Part shown: one piece after another, positions 51,340 to 60,229 of the stretch
Numbering within the stretch: the stretch's first letter is position 1
How the letters are laid out: every line of letters starts with the position of its first letter
Origin: Ascidiaceihabitans sp029251465
GTDB taxonomy: Bacteria; Pseudomonadota; Alphaproteobacteria; Rhodobacterales; Rhodobacteraceae
Length of the DNA stretch: 64,000 nt
Reading direction: 5' to 3'
Assembly: GCF_042932805.1 (NCBI RefSeq)
Contig: NZ_CP170633.1
Span: 3,968,001 to 4,032,000, forward strand
The notes under the pieces: generated by a model
What the model was told of the DNA's origin: nothing
The model's input: the letters and a program-made list of their open reading frames with translations, nothing else
The model's database searches: none
Program-made: the position numbers and the translations under genes

Positions 51340-53144
51340 CCGATCATTTGCATCTTAAGGCGCACTCTGTTCACCGCGAAGATCGCGCAGACGGGTCCAT
51401 CATTCTGAACGCAGGGTTCGAACACGGACCTGTCGCGCCCAACACGGGAACTTGGCTGCACCAGTGGGCCCTTGCGACGCCGGATCAAATCCTGATTGCG
51501 CAACGATCAGGTGCGGGGTGGCAATCTGAAACCTACGCCAGCGTTTTGCAAAAAGTACGACGTATCGCGGGTGCGCTGATTGCGCGGGGATTGGGGGCCG
51601 ACACGCGCATCATGATCCTGTCTGGCAACGGCATTGATCACGCGCTCTTGTCCCTTGCGGCGCAATACGTCGGCATCCCGAGCGTGCCGGTGGCCGAGCA
51701 ATATTCGCTGATCCCTGCGGCCCATGGCCGGTTGAAACATATCGCTGATCTGGTGCGACCCCAACTGGTTTTTGCATCTGATGGAACTGCGTATGCCGAC
51801 GCGATCAAGCTGGTGGGATGTGACGCGGTTTGCACAGATCCAGGTGTTTCAAATGCCACGTCTTTTGCGGATTTTATGGCCGGATCAGAGGACGGAGTCG
51901 ATGCGGCACATGCACTTGTGAATGCCGCCACCGTGGCCAAAATTTTGATGACGTCGGGCTCCACTTCCGACCCCAAAGGCGTGCTGACGACCCAAGGCAT
52001 GATGTGCACAAATCAAGCGCAATTGGCCGCCTGCCTGCCGTTCTTGACGACCCGCCCTCCGATTTTGGTCGACTGGTTGCCATGGAACCACGTGTTCGGC
52101 GGGTCGCACAATTTCAACATGGCGCTGGCCAACGGCGGCAGTCTGTACATCGATGACGGCAAGCCGATTCCAGCCATGTTCGGGCGCACGCTTGAGAACC
52201 TTGGCAAAGTGTCGGGGACGTTGTCCTTCAACGTCCCGGTCGGGTTTGCGCAACTGGTGCAAGCGATGGAAAATGATGCGGCCCTGCGCCAAAGCTATTT
52301 CTCCAAACTCGACATGATTTTCTATGCGGGCGCATCGCTGCCTCAAGACACGTGGGACGCGCTGGAACGCATGGCGCTGGACACGTGTGGGCGGCTGCCG
52401 TTGATCACGTCGTCATGGGGATTGACCGAAACCGCCCCCGCCGCGCTGTTGCAATACCAACCTGCGACGGGCGCAGGCATGGTCGGCGTGCCGGTGCCGG
52501 GCGTGCAGGTCAAACTGATCCCGGATACGGACAATCGGTGCGAAGTGCGCGTGAAAGGCGCCAGCATCATGACTGGCTACTTTGAAAACCCTGTCAAAAC
52601 CGCTGAGGCATTTGACGAAGAGGGATATTTTCGAACCGGCGACGCAATGCGTTTTGTCGATGAATATGACCCCAGCCAAGGCCTGCGGTTCGAGGGGCGT
52701 ATTTCAGAAGAATTCAAATTGCAAACCGGCACTTGGGTGCATGCCGCGAACTTGCGTCTTGCGACGCTTTTGGCCCTTGCACCTTGGGCGCAGGATGTTG
52801 TGATCACCGGGGCAGGGCGCGCAGAACTGGGCGTTTTGATTGTCCCGAACATGGCGCATTTGGCAGCGCTGGATTTGCAGCCTGCCGTTGATGCCGGTGC
52901 ATTGACCGATCCGGTGATGATGGCTGCGATTAGCGAAAAACTGGCGATCTTTTCGGAGCGCGCAACAGGAAGCGCGACACGCATTGCGCGGGCGTTGGTG
53001 ATGGCCGATCCACCGTCGATGGGCGTGGGCGAGGCCACGGCCAAAGGCAATATCAACTTTGCCAAATTGCTATCAAACCGCGCCGATCTGTTAGAACGTC
53101 TGTATTCAAATGATCCTGCAACCATAGTGGTAGATGCCAAATGA
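51336..53144 (+). CDS. fcs: Feruloyl-CoA synthase-like ligase
   Basis: A 602-residue AMP-forming acyl-CoA synthetase of the feruloyl-CoA synthase branch. The P-loop is KILMTSGSTSDPKGVLTTQGMM near residue 208. WLPWNHVFGGSHNFNMALANGGSLYIDDGKP is family-specific. The adenylate motif is SSWGLTETAPAALLQ. It activates ferulate, p-coumarate or cinnamate. The start overlaps the MarR stop and the stop overlaps the amidohydrolase start (ATGA). Confidence 0.85.
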   Translation: MTDHLHLKAHSVHREDRADGSIILNAGFEHGPVAPNTGTWLHQWALATPDQILIAQRSGAGWQSETYASVLQKVRRIAGALIARGLGADTRIMILSGNGIDHALLSLAAQYVGIPSVPVAEQYSLIPAAHGRLKHIADLVRPQLVFASDGTAYADAIKLVGCDAVCTDPGVSNATSFADFMAGSEDGVDAAHALVNAATVAKILMTSGSTSDPKGVLTTQGMMCTNQAQLAACLPFLTTRPPILVDWLPWNHVFGGSHNFNMALANGGSLYIDDGKPIPAMFGRTLENLGKVSGTLSFNVPVGFAQLVQAMENDAALRQSYFSKLDMIFYAGASLPQDTWDALERMALDTCGRLPLITSSWGLTETAPAALLQYQPATGAGMVGVPVPGVQVKLIPDTDNRCEVRVKGASIMTGYFENPVKTAEAFDEEGYFRTGDAMRFVDEYDPSQGLRFEGRISEEFKLQTGTWVHAANLRLATLLALAPWAQDVVITGAGRAELGVLIVPNMAHLAALDLQPAVDAGALTDPVMMAAISEKLAIFSERATGSATRIARALVMADPPSMGVGEATAKGNINFAKLLSNRADLLERLYSNDPATIVVDAK

Positions 53145-54013
53145 TCGACCTAGAAAAAATCCGCGCAATCGATTTCCACACCCACGCCGAAGAACCTTGC
53201 GGATGCCACGGTGACGATGGGTATGACGATCTGCAAACGACGATGGCCGAGTATTTTCGCGCCCCTTGGAAGCATCCTCCGACTGTGCCGGAAACTGCCG
53301 CACACTACCGCGCGCAAAACATTGCGGCCGTAATTTTTCCTGTCGATTCAGAACGCGAGACTGGCTATCGACGTTATGCCAACGAAGAGGTCGCTGAGAT
53401 CGCTGCAGAAAACAGCGATGTGTTGATCCCGTTTGCATCCATCGATCCGCACAAAGGCAAGATGGGACAGCGCGAGGCCCGCCGCTTGATCAAAGATTAT
53501 GGCATCAAGGGGTTCAAATTTCACCCGACGATGCAAGGGTTCTACCCCAACGACCGCATGGCCTACGGCCTGTACGAAGCTATTGCCGAAGAAGGTGGCA
53601 TCGCGCTGTTTCATACCGGCCAAACGGGTGTAGGATCCGGCATGCCCGGCGGCAACGGGATGCGTCTGAAGTTTTCGAATCCGATGTACATGGATGACGT
53701 CGCTGTTGATTTTCCAGAGATGAAAATCGTGCTCGCCCACCCTAGTTTTCCTTGGCAAGAAGAGGCGCTTGCCGTCGCGCAACACAAACCGAATGTCTAC
53801 ATTGATCTGTCGGGTTGGTCGCCGAAATACTTCCCGGACATCCTTGTGCGGTACTGCAATTCGATCCTGCGCAAAAAGGTTTTGTTCGGCTCGGACTGGC
53901 CGATGATCACGCCTGAACGCTGGCTGTCTGATTTCGACAAAATTGCAATCAAGGATGAATTGCGCCCTGACATCATCAAAGGGAATGCCGCGCGACTGCT
54001 GGGTCTGGGGTGA
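53141..54013 (+). CDS. Amidohydrolase 2 family metal-dependent hydrolase, possible CouO-type
   Basis: A 290-residue TIM-barrel protein of the ACMSD/amidohydrolase-2 family. The metal ligands are in IDFHTHAEEP near residue 11, LFHTGQTG, LAHPSFPW and FGSDWPMI near residue 255. In Rhodococcus p-coumarate catabolism the related CouO cleaves a beta-keto-acyl-CoA to the benzoate plus acetyl-CoA. Coupling to a feruloyl-CoA-synthase-like ligase (four-base overlap) and to a downstream benzoate-CoA ligase fits that role, but decarboxylase activity is also possible. Confidence 0.75.
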   Translation: MIDLEKIRAIDFHTHAEEPCGCHGDDGYDDLQTTMAEYFRAPWKHPPTVPETAAHYRAQNIAAVIFPVDSERETGYRRYANEEVAEIAAENSDVLIPFASIDPHKGKMGQREARRLIKDYGIKGFKFHPTMQGFYPNDRMAYGLYEAIAEEGGIALFHTGQTGVGSGMPGGNGMRLKFSNPMYMDDVAVDFPEMKIVLAHPSFPWQEEALAVAQHKPNVYIDLSGWSPKYFPDILVRYCNSILRKKVLFGSDWPMITPERWLSDFDKIAIKDELRPDIIKGNAARLLGLG

Positions 54014-54032
54014 TGCGTTAAAGTGCAGATTG
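54012..54032. promoter_or_regulatory. Conserved 21-bp element upstream of the benzoate-CoA ligase gene
   Basis: The element starts GATGCGTTAAAGTGCA and ends ATTG at 54032. It matches the copy at 56880-56900 at 18 of 21 positions. It begins inside the stop codon of the amidohydrolase gene. It is a candidate BoxR operator. Confidence 0.6.
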
Positions 54033-54104
54033 GCGTGGTCAGGGTTGCGACAATCTGTCCAAGGTGCAGGATAAAGCACTGAAATTGCCTTGTCGGAGGG
54101 AGCC

Positions 54105-55637
54105 ATGCCAAATGCAGCCACCTATTTTGTTGACCGCCACCTAAGCGAAGGGCGCGGCGACAAAATTGCGTTTCGCGAATATGGTACTGGCCGAAGCCTC
54201 AGCTATGAGGCGTTGGTGACCACGTCGAACCAAGTCGCAGGTGCCCTAGCGCGCGCCGGCATTTATCGCGAAGAACGTGCCGCGATGCTGGTCTTGGACA
54301 CCATCGAATTCCCGCAAGTGCTCTGGGGTGCGATTAAGCATGGCGTATTGCCTGTGCCGCTCAATACTTTGCTGGCGACGCCTGTGTATGACGGCATTTT
54401 GCGTGACAGCCGTGCAAGTATTCTGTTCGTTTCGGACGTGCTTTATGACATCGTCGCACCGGTGCTGGCCGACAATCCGTATCTGCGTCAGGTGGTTATC
54501 ATTGGCGATGGGCCTTCGACCTCTGATGCGACGAATTACAAGGATTTCATCGACGGTGCGCCGCCATCTGCAACCGTTGCCGCTAGCGATGACGAGGTGG
54601 CGTTTTGGTTGTATTCGTCGGGATCAACCGGCGCGCCCAAAGGTGTGCATCACGTTCATTCCAGCCTCAAGGCGACCTGCGACACCTATGGCGCACAAGT
54701 GCTTGGCATTCGCGAATCCGACACGGTTTATTCTGCCGCCAAGTTTTTCTTTGCCTACGGCCTCGGCAACGCGATGAGCTTTCCCTTGTCTGTCGGCGCG
54801 ACCACCGTGCTGTTTGCAGGGCGCCCAACCCCTGATGTCGTGGTCGATATTTTGAACACGGAACAGCCCACACTCTTTTGCGGCGTGCCGACGCTGTATG
54901 CTGCGATGTTGGCCTACATGGACACGCAGGGCGCGGCCAAAGCCCCCTTGCGAACCTGCATTTCTGCGGGCGAGGCATTGCCCGAAGATGTGGGAACCCG
55001 CTGGGTCGACATGATGGGGGCCGACATTTTGGACGGGGTTGGATCGACCGAAATGCTACACATCTTTTTGTCTAACGCACCGGGCGACGTCGTCTACGGA
55101 ACCTCCGGAACGGCCGTTCCGGGGTACGACGTGCGGCTTGTCGACAGCGATGGGCGCGATCTGGGCGTCGGTGAAGTTGGCGAACTTTTAGTCAACGGTG
55201 CCTCTGCTGCTGGCGGATACTGGAATCAACGCGACAAAACTCGCGCGACATTCGAAGGGGTCTGGACCCGTACAGGCGACAAATATGAACGGCGTGCTGA
55301 CGGGCGCTTCGTCTACTGCGGGCGCACGGATGACATGTTCAAAGTGTCGGGCATTTGGGTGTCTCCATTCGAGGTCGAATCCGCTCTGATCTCGCACCCG
55401 AGCGTGCTTGAGGCGGCGGTTGTCGCGGCGCGCGATGACGAAGGTTTGGAAAAACCCAAAGCCTTTGTGGTTCTGAACGCAGACGTATCGGGTGATGGTT
55501 TACCCGAGCTGTTAAAGACCCAAGTGAAAGAGAAAGTTGGCAAATGGAAATACCCGCGATGGATCGAATTTGTGAACGAATTACCCAAAACTGCGACTGG
55601 CAAAATCCAGCGCTTCAAGCTGCGTGATCCGTCATGA
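54105..55637 (+). CDS. Benzoate-CoA ligase family protein
   Basis: A 510-residue AMP-forming ligase of the benzoate-CoA ligase family. The P-loop is FWLYSSGSTGAPKGVHHVHSSL near residue 170. FFAYGLGNAMSFPLSVGA and GVGSTEMLHIFLSN are typical of benzoate-CoA ligases, and the C-terminal Lys is in PKTATGKIQRFKL. ATG 54105 follows GGAGGGAG; the TTG at 54090 is not preferred. It makes benzoyl-CoA, the substrate of BoxAB. Confidence 0.9.
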   Translation: MPNAATYFVDRHLSEGRGDKIAFREYGTGRSLSYEALVTTSNQVAGALARAGIYREERAAMLVLDTIEFPQVLWGAIKHGVLPVPLNTLLATPVYDGILRDSRASILFVSDVLYDIVAPVLADNPYLRQVVIIGDGPSTSDATNYKDFIDGAPPSATVAASDDEVAFWLYSSGSTGAPKGVHHVHSSLKATCDTYGAQVLGIRESDTVYSAAKFFFAYGLGNAMSFPLSVGATTVLFAGRPTPDVVVDILNTEQPTLFCGVPTLYAAMLAYMDTQGAAKAPLRTCISAGEALPEDVGTRWVDMMGADILDGVGSTEMLHIFLSNAPGDVVYGTSGTAVPGYDVRLVDSDGRDLGVGEVGELLVNGASAAGGYWNQRDKTRATFEGVWTRTGDKYERRADGRFVYCGRTDDMFKVSGIWVSPFEVESALISHPSVLEAAVVAARDDEGLEKPKAFVVLNADVSGDGLPELLKTQVKEKVGKWKYPRWIEFVNELPKTATGKIQRFKLRDPS

Positions 55638-56458
55638 TCGCTGAATGGAGCAAGACGCCGCGCCAACCGTTGCGCATCGATGACGCCTCACTGGAATACG
55701 CGTGCTTTGGGCCATCACCTGACAAGGCACCGACGATTGTGCTGCTGCACGAGGGGTTGGGATGCGCTGCATTGTGGCGTGATTTGCCCGAGCGTTTGAG
55801 CGCGGCCACAGGCTTTGGCGTGTTGGCGTATTCGCGTGCGGGGTATGGGCGGTCGTCAACGATCACGCGCCCGCGTCCGTTGGATTATCAAACCCGCGAA
55901 GCGATGGATGTGATCGGGCCGGTTCTGGACGCTGTCGGTGTGCAGCGCGCAGTTTTGATGGGCCACAGCGACGGTGCAACGATGGCTGCGATTTACGCAG
56001 GTTCCGTGTCCGACATGCGGGTGCGTGCCCTGATCTTGATGGCCCCACATTTCTTTATGGAAGCCAAAGGCCTGGATGCGATCCGCGCTGGTAAAGCACA
56101 GTACGAGCAGGGCGATTTGAACATCAAAATGGCAAAGTATCATGACGATCCTGATGCCGCATTTTATGGCTGGCACGACGCGTGGGTCGATCCGGGAAAT
56201 GCGGATTGGAACGTGGCGGATTGCATCGATCACCTGCGTATTCCAGTGTTTGCGATCCAAGGGCGCGATGATGCCTACGGCACGCTTGATCAGATTTCCG
56301 AGATTGAAGAACGGATTTACTCGCCGGTTGAAACCTTGATCTTGGATGATTGCGGACACGCGCCGCATCTTGAAAAACCGGATGAAACTTTGCTAGGGAT
56401 TTCCGACTTTTGCGCAACTCTGGCGCGAATCGAAAACGCACACGTCGACATTGCCTGA
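55634..56458 (+). CDS. Alpha/beta hydrolase
   Basis: A 274-residue alpha/beta hydrolase. The oxyanion region is LLHEGLGCAALWRDLPERL, the nucleophile elbow GHSDG near residue 113, and the histidine is in GHAPHLEKPDE near the end. It overlaps the ligase stop by four bases and lies in the benzoate segment, so it may hydrolyse an aromatic ester or a ring-fission product. The substrate is unknown. Confidence 0.88.
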   Translation: MIAEWSKTPRQPLRIDDASLEYACFGPSPDKAPTIVLLHEGLGCAALWRDLPERLSAATGFGVLAYSRAGYGRSSTITRPRPLDYQTREAMDVIGPVLDAVGVQRAVLMGHSDGATMAAIYAGSVSDMRVRALILMAPHFFMEAKGLDAIRAGKAQYEQGDLNIKMAKYHDDPDAAFYGWHDAWVDPGNADWNVADCIDHLRIPVFAIQGRDDAYGTLDQISEIEERIYSPVETLILDDCGHAPHLEKPDETLLGISDFCATLARIENAHVDIA

Positions 56459-56879
56459 CGACATTCCCACGCCCCCGCATGCCTACGTTCCCGGGCAAAA
56501 TGCGCGCCATCCAGAGGATTGGTTTGACGGCATCAAAGCCGAAGTTGCTGCGGGTTTGCCGACAGAGCGGACACAGGCGTGGCGCGCCGGATTGTGGTAT
56601 TTGGACAAGGGCTATTTTTGGGAATGCCACGAAGTACTCGAGGCGGTGTGGATGGCGTTGCCGAACCCTTCGCCGGAACGGGATATGACCCAAGCGTTGA
56701 TCCAGCTCGCCAATGCACGCCTAAAACTGAAGATGGGCAAACCGCGTGCGACACTGCGGCTTTGTGTGATGGTTCAAGGTTTGCTTGATGACCAACAAGG
56801 CGCGATTCTGGGGGTCGACGTGGATTGGCTGCGTTCACAGTGTATCGTTGCCGAGCTTGAGGCCAGACAGGGCCGATAA
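56451..56879 (+). CDS. DUF309 domain protein
   Basis: A 142-residue protein with YFWECHEVLEAVWMALP near residue 55, the HxxxExxW signature of DUF309, and a second helix block ALIQLANARLKLKMGKPRA. Function is unknown. The frame uses a TTG start at 56451 inside the end of the hydrolase gene; no ATG is available. It is the last gene before the boxC promoter region. Confidence 0.82.
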   Translation: MPDDIPTPPHAYVPGQNARHPEDWFDGIKAEVAAGLPTERTQAWRAGLWYLDKGYFWECHEVLEAVWMALPNPSPERDMTQALIQLANARLKLKMGKPRATLRLCVMVQGLLDDQQGAILGVDVDWLRSQCIVAELEARQGR

Positions 56880-56900
56880 GATGCGCTAAAATGCATATTG
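56880..56900. promoter_or_regulatory. Conserved 21-bp element upstream of boxC
   Basis: The element starts GATGCGCTAAAATGCA and ends ATTG at 56900, and matches the copy at 54012-54032 at 18 of 21 positions. It sits directly after the DUF309 stop and 88 bases before the boxC ATG. TATACT at 56949-56954 is a possible -10. Confidence 0.6.
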
Positions 56901-56988
56901 TGCGAAATATCACACTTATTGCCTGCATTCCGCGCATCCAATCAGTAGTATACTGACAAATACGCGCCGTCGCGCAGGAGATTCCCGA

Positions 56989-58647
56989 ATGACCAAACGC
57001 ATCGATTTTCAGACTGACCCTAGCCAATACCGGCACTGGCGCGTGGAATATGACGGGCCGATCGCCAATCTGTTTATGGATGTGGATGAGGATGGCGGCC
57101 TGTTCGATGGCTATCAGCTTAAGCTGAACTCGTATGATTTGGGCGTTGATATCGAACTGGCGGACGTCGTGCAGCGGATGCGGTTTGAACACCCGGAGGT
57201 CAAGGTTGTCGTCATGCAATCGGCCAAGGACAAAGTGTTCTGTGCGGGCGCAAATATCCGGATGCTGGGCGGTGCGGCGCATTCCCACAAAGTCAATTTT
57301 TGCAAGTTCACCAATGAAACCCGCAACACCTACGAGGCCGCCTTGGTGGACAGTGGGCAGAACTATATCTGCGCGATCAAAGGGGCGTGCGCGGGCGGCG
57401 GGTACGAGCTGGCCTTGGCCTGTAATCACATCATGCTCACCGACGATTCCACGTCATCTGTGTCTCTGCCAGAGGTCCCGTTGTTGGCGGTTTTGCCCGG
57501 TACTGGCGGGCTGACGCGCGTCACGGACAAACGCAAAATGCGGCGTGACTTGGCGGATGTTTTTTGTTCGGTCGAAGAAGGGGTCAAAGGCAAGCGCGCG
57601 GTGCAATGGCGCTTGGTCGATGAGATTTTCCCGAACTCGAAATTCGATGATGCAGTGAAAGAACGGGCGATTGATTTGGCGGCACGCTCGACCAAGGTCG
57701 AGGCTGCAAAAGGTATCACCCTTACGCCATTGCAGCGCGAATTCTCGGACGATGCGGTGATCTATTCCACCGTTGAGGTGACGTTTGACCGTGTCGCAGG
57801 GCGGACGCGTGTGTTGATAAAAGGGCCAGAGGGCGAGGCCCCCGCTGACATGGCTGCATTCGAGGAATTGGGCGATCAGGCCTGGATTTTGCGGTGCGCA
57901 CGCGAGCTGGACGATACGCTTTTGCATCTGCGTCTGAACGAAATGGATTTGGGGTTGGTTGAATTCCAGACCCAAGGCGACGGCGCTGCCGTAGTCGCCC
58001 ATGAAGCACTCATGTTGAACAACGCAGATCACTGGCTGGCCAACGAGGTTCTGAAATATTGGAAGCGTGTGCTGAAGCGGGTCGACATGACCTCGCGCTC
58101 ATTGGTGGCGCTTGTTGAACACGGCAGTTGTTTTGCGGGGCCGTTGGCTGAGCTGCTTTGGGCGGTCGATCGCAGCTACATGATGCTGGACGAATTTGAT
58201 GGCGACAATCGCCCAGCGGCTGCGATCACGCTGAGCGCCGGCAACTTTGGCATCTACCCGATGGGCAATGATTTGACCCGTCTGCAAACGCGATTTTTGG
58301 GAACACCTGAGGCAGTTGACGCGGCACACGAACGTATCGGCGCGGCGTTAGAGGGCGAAGACGCCGAGGATTTGGGGCTGGTCACATTTGCCTATGACGA
58401 CATTGATTGGGACGACGAAGTGCGCCTGTTCATGGAAGAACGTGCATCGTTTAGCCCTGATGCGATGACGGGGATGGAGGCCAATTTGCGATTTGCCGGC
58501 CCTGAAACCATGGAAACACGTATTTTTGGGCGTCTGACGGCGTGGCAAAACTGGATTTTCCAACGCCCGAATGCGGTGGGCGAAGACGGTGCGTTGCAGC
58601 GCTACGGCACGGGTGTGCGCGGGAAATACAATATGGAGCGGGTTTGA
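56989..58647 (+). CDS. boxC: 2,3-epoxybenzoyl-CoA dihydrolase
   Basis: A 552-residue enzyme of the crotonase superfamily, twice the usual length. The N-terminal crotonase half has CAGANIRMLGGAAH and the GACAGGGYELALACNHIML oxyanion region. BoxC hydrolyses 2,3-epoxybenzoyl-CoA, opens the ring and releases formate. The length and family N-terminus (RIDFQTDPSQYRHWRVEYDG) match. It is the first gene of boxCBA. Confidence 0.95.
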   Translation: MTKRIDFQTDPSQYRHWRVEYDGPIANLFMDVDEDGGLFDGYQLKLNSYDLGVDIELADVVQRMRFEHPEVKVVVMQSAKDKVFCAGANIRMLGGAAHSHKVNFCKFTNETRNTYEAALVDSGQNYICAIKGACAGGGYELALACNHIMLTDDSTSSVSLPEVPLLAVLPGTGGLTRVTDKRKMRRDLADVFCSVEEGVKGKRAVQWRLVDEIFPNSKFDDAVKERAIDLAARSTKVEAAKGITLTPLQREFSDDAVIYSTVEVTFDRVAGRTRVLIKGPEGEAPADMAAFEELGDQAWILRCARELDDTLLHLRLNEMDLGLVEFQTQGDGAAVVAHEALMLNNADHWLANEVLKYWKRVLKRVDMTSRSLVALVEHGSCFAGPLAELLWAVDRSYMMLDEFDGDNRPAAAITLSAGNFGIYPMGNDLTRLQTRFLGTPEAVDAAHERIGAALEGEDAEDLGLVTFAYDDIDWDDEVRLFMEERASFSPDAMTGMEANLRFAGPETMETRIFGRLTAWQNWIFQRPNAVGEDGALQRYGTGVRGKYNMERV

Positions 58648-58693
58648 GTTTTTCGCAGGCTTTAAGCGCAAACGAAAACCCCGAATGAGACAT

Positions 58694-58706
58694 GGCGCCA
58701 AGCGCC
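58694..58706 (+). other. Small intercistronic hairpin between boxC and boxB
   Basis: GGCGC-CAA-GCGCC followed by TTTT, 46 bases after boxC and 13 before boxB. It may stabilise or attenuate the mRNA. Confidence 0.4.
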
Positions 58707-58719
58707 TTTTGAGGAGACG

Positions 58720-60171
58720 ATGATGGACTTGTTGAACGTAAGCTACGACACGCAGATCCCGAACAATGTGGGCCTGAGCCAGGACAAGAAAGTGCTGAAG
58801 GCGCTTGAGAAATGGCATCCCGGCTATATCAATTGGTGGAACGATTTGATCCCGCAAAACTTTCAGGACAGCATGGTGTATTTACGCACTGCAGTGTCGG
58901 TTGACCCAAAAGGCTGGGCGAAATTCGACTACGTGAAAATGCCGGAATACCGCTGGGGCGTGCTGCTTGCCCCTGCCGTCGAGGGCCGTATGATTCCGAT
59001 GGGCGAACATTTTGGCGAACCCGCATGGCAAGAAGTGCCAGGTGAATACCGCAACATGCTGAAGCGCCTGATTGTGATCCAAGGCGACACAGAGCCGGGT
59101 TCGGTGGAGCAACAGCGCTTCTTGGGGCTTACGGCGCCATCGCTTTATGACATGCGCAATCTGTTTCAGGTGAACGTCGAAGAAGGTCGCCACCTCTGGG
59201 CGATGGTCTATTTGCTGCAAAAGTATTTTGGCAAAGACGGACGCGAAGAGGCGGATGACATGTTGGTGCGCTCCTCTGGATCTGAGGATTCACCGCGCAT
59301 GTTGGGTGCCTTTAACGAAGAAACGCCCGACTGGCTGTCGTTCTTCATGTTCACTTATTTCACTGACCGTGACGGCAAAATGCAACTGGAAAGCCTTGCG
59401 CAATCAGGCTTTGATCCGCTGTCACGCACTTGCCGTTTCATGCTGACCGAAGAAGCGCACCACATGTTTGTAGGTGAAACTGGCGTCGGTCGTACGATCC
59501 AAGCCACGTTGGATGCGATGGCGGCCAATGGCATCACGGATCCCTACGACATTGCGAAAATCCGCGACTTGGGTGTGATTGACCTGCCAACAATCCAGAA
59601 AAAGCTGAACTTGCACTACACATTGTCGCTGGATTTGTTCGGTCAAGAGGTCAGCACAAACGCTGCCAACGCGTTCAACTACGGCATCAAAGGGCGCTAC
59701 ATGGAGCAGCGCATTGACGATGACCACAAGCTGCAAAATGATACTTATGCGGTGACGTCCATCAAGGACGGACAGATTTTGACCGAGGACGTGCCGGCCC
59801 TAACAGCGATCAACATGCGTCTGCGCGACGACTATGTACGGGATGCGTCTGGCGGCGTGGGCCGCTGGAACAAGCTGATTGCAAAGTCAGGTGTTCAATT
59901 CGAATTCAAGATGCCGCACGAAGGGTTCCACCGTCAGATTGGTGTGTTTTCATCTGTTGCAGTTGATCCGGATGGCAACATCATTTCGGCCGAGGATTGG
60001 GCGGCGCGTCAGGAAGAGTGGCTGCCGAGCAAAGAGGATGGTGCCTATATTCAATCGCTGATGAAGCCGTGCTTTGAGGCTGGTAAATACGCGACTTGGA
60101 TTGCACCACCCAAGGTCGGAATCGATAACAAGCCGGGCGATTTTGAATATGTAAAGTTGCACATGGCCTAA
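58720..60171 (+). CDS. boxB: Benzoyl-CoA 2,3-epoxidase subunit BoxB
   Basis: A 483-residue diiron epoxidase. It has the BoxB N-terminus (VSYDTQIPNNVGLSQDKKVLKALEKWHPGYI), the iron-ligand regions VNVEEGRHLWAMVYLLQKYFG (Glu and His) and LTEEAHHMFVGETG. It inserts one oxygen atom into benzoyl-CoA, with electrons from BoxA. GAGGAG precedes two ATGs at 58720 and 58723; either may be used. Confidence 0.96.
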   Translation: MMDLLNVSYDTQIPNNVGLSQDKKVLKALEKWHPGYINWWNDLIPQNFQDSMVYLRTAVSVDPKGWAKFDYVKMPEYRWGVLLAPAVEGRMIPMGEHFGEPAWQEVPGEYRNMLKRLIVIQGDTEPGSVEQQRFLGLTAPSLYDMRNLFQVNVEEGRHLWAMVYLLQKYFGKDGREEADDMLVRSSGSEDSPRMLGAFNEETPDWLSFFMFTYFTDRDGKMQLESLAQSGFDPLSRTCRFMLTEEAHHMFVGETGVGRTIQATLDAMAANGITDPYDIAKIRDLGVIDLPTIQKKLNLHYTLSLDLFGQEVSTNAANAFNYGIKGRYMEQRIDDDHKLQNDTYAVTSIKDGQILTEDVPALTAINMRLRDDYVRDASGGVGRWNKLIAKSGVQFEFKMPHEGFHRQIGVFSSVAVDPDGNIISAEDWAARQEEWLPSKEDGAYIQSLMKPCFEAGKYATWIAPPKVGIDNKPGDFEYVKLHMA

Positions 60172-60179
60172 ACCGAACA

Positions 60180-60198
60180 GGCGGGCGACACGCCCGCC
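60180..60198 (+). other. GC-rich hairpin between boxB and boxA
   Basis: GGCGGGCG-ACA-CGCCCGCC is a perfect eight-pair stem eight bases after the boxB stop. No T tract follows, so it is more likely an mRNA stabiliser than a terminator. Confidence 0.5.
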
Positions 60199-60229
60199 TT
60201 ACCCGATCCCTAACCACAGAAAGCGCCCC

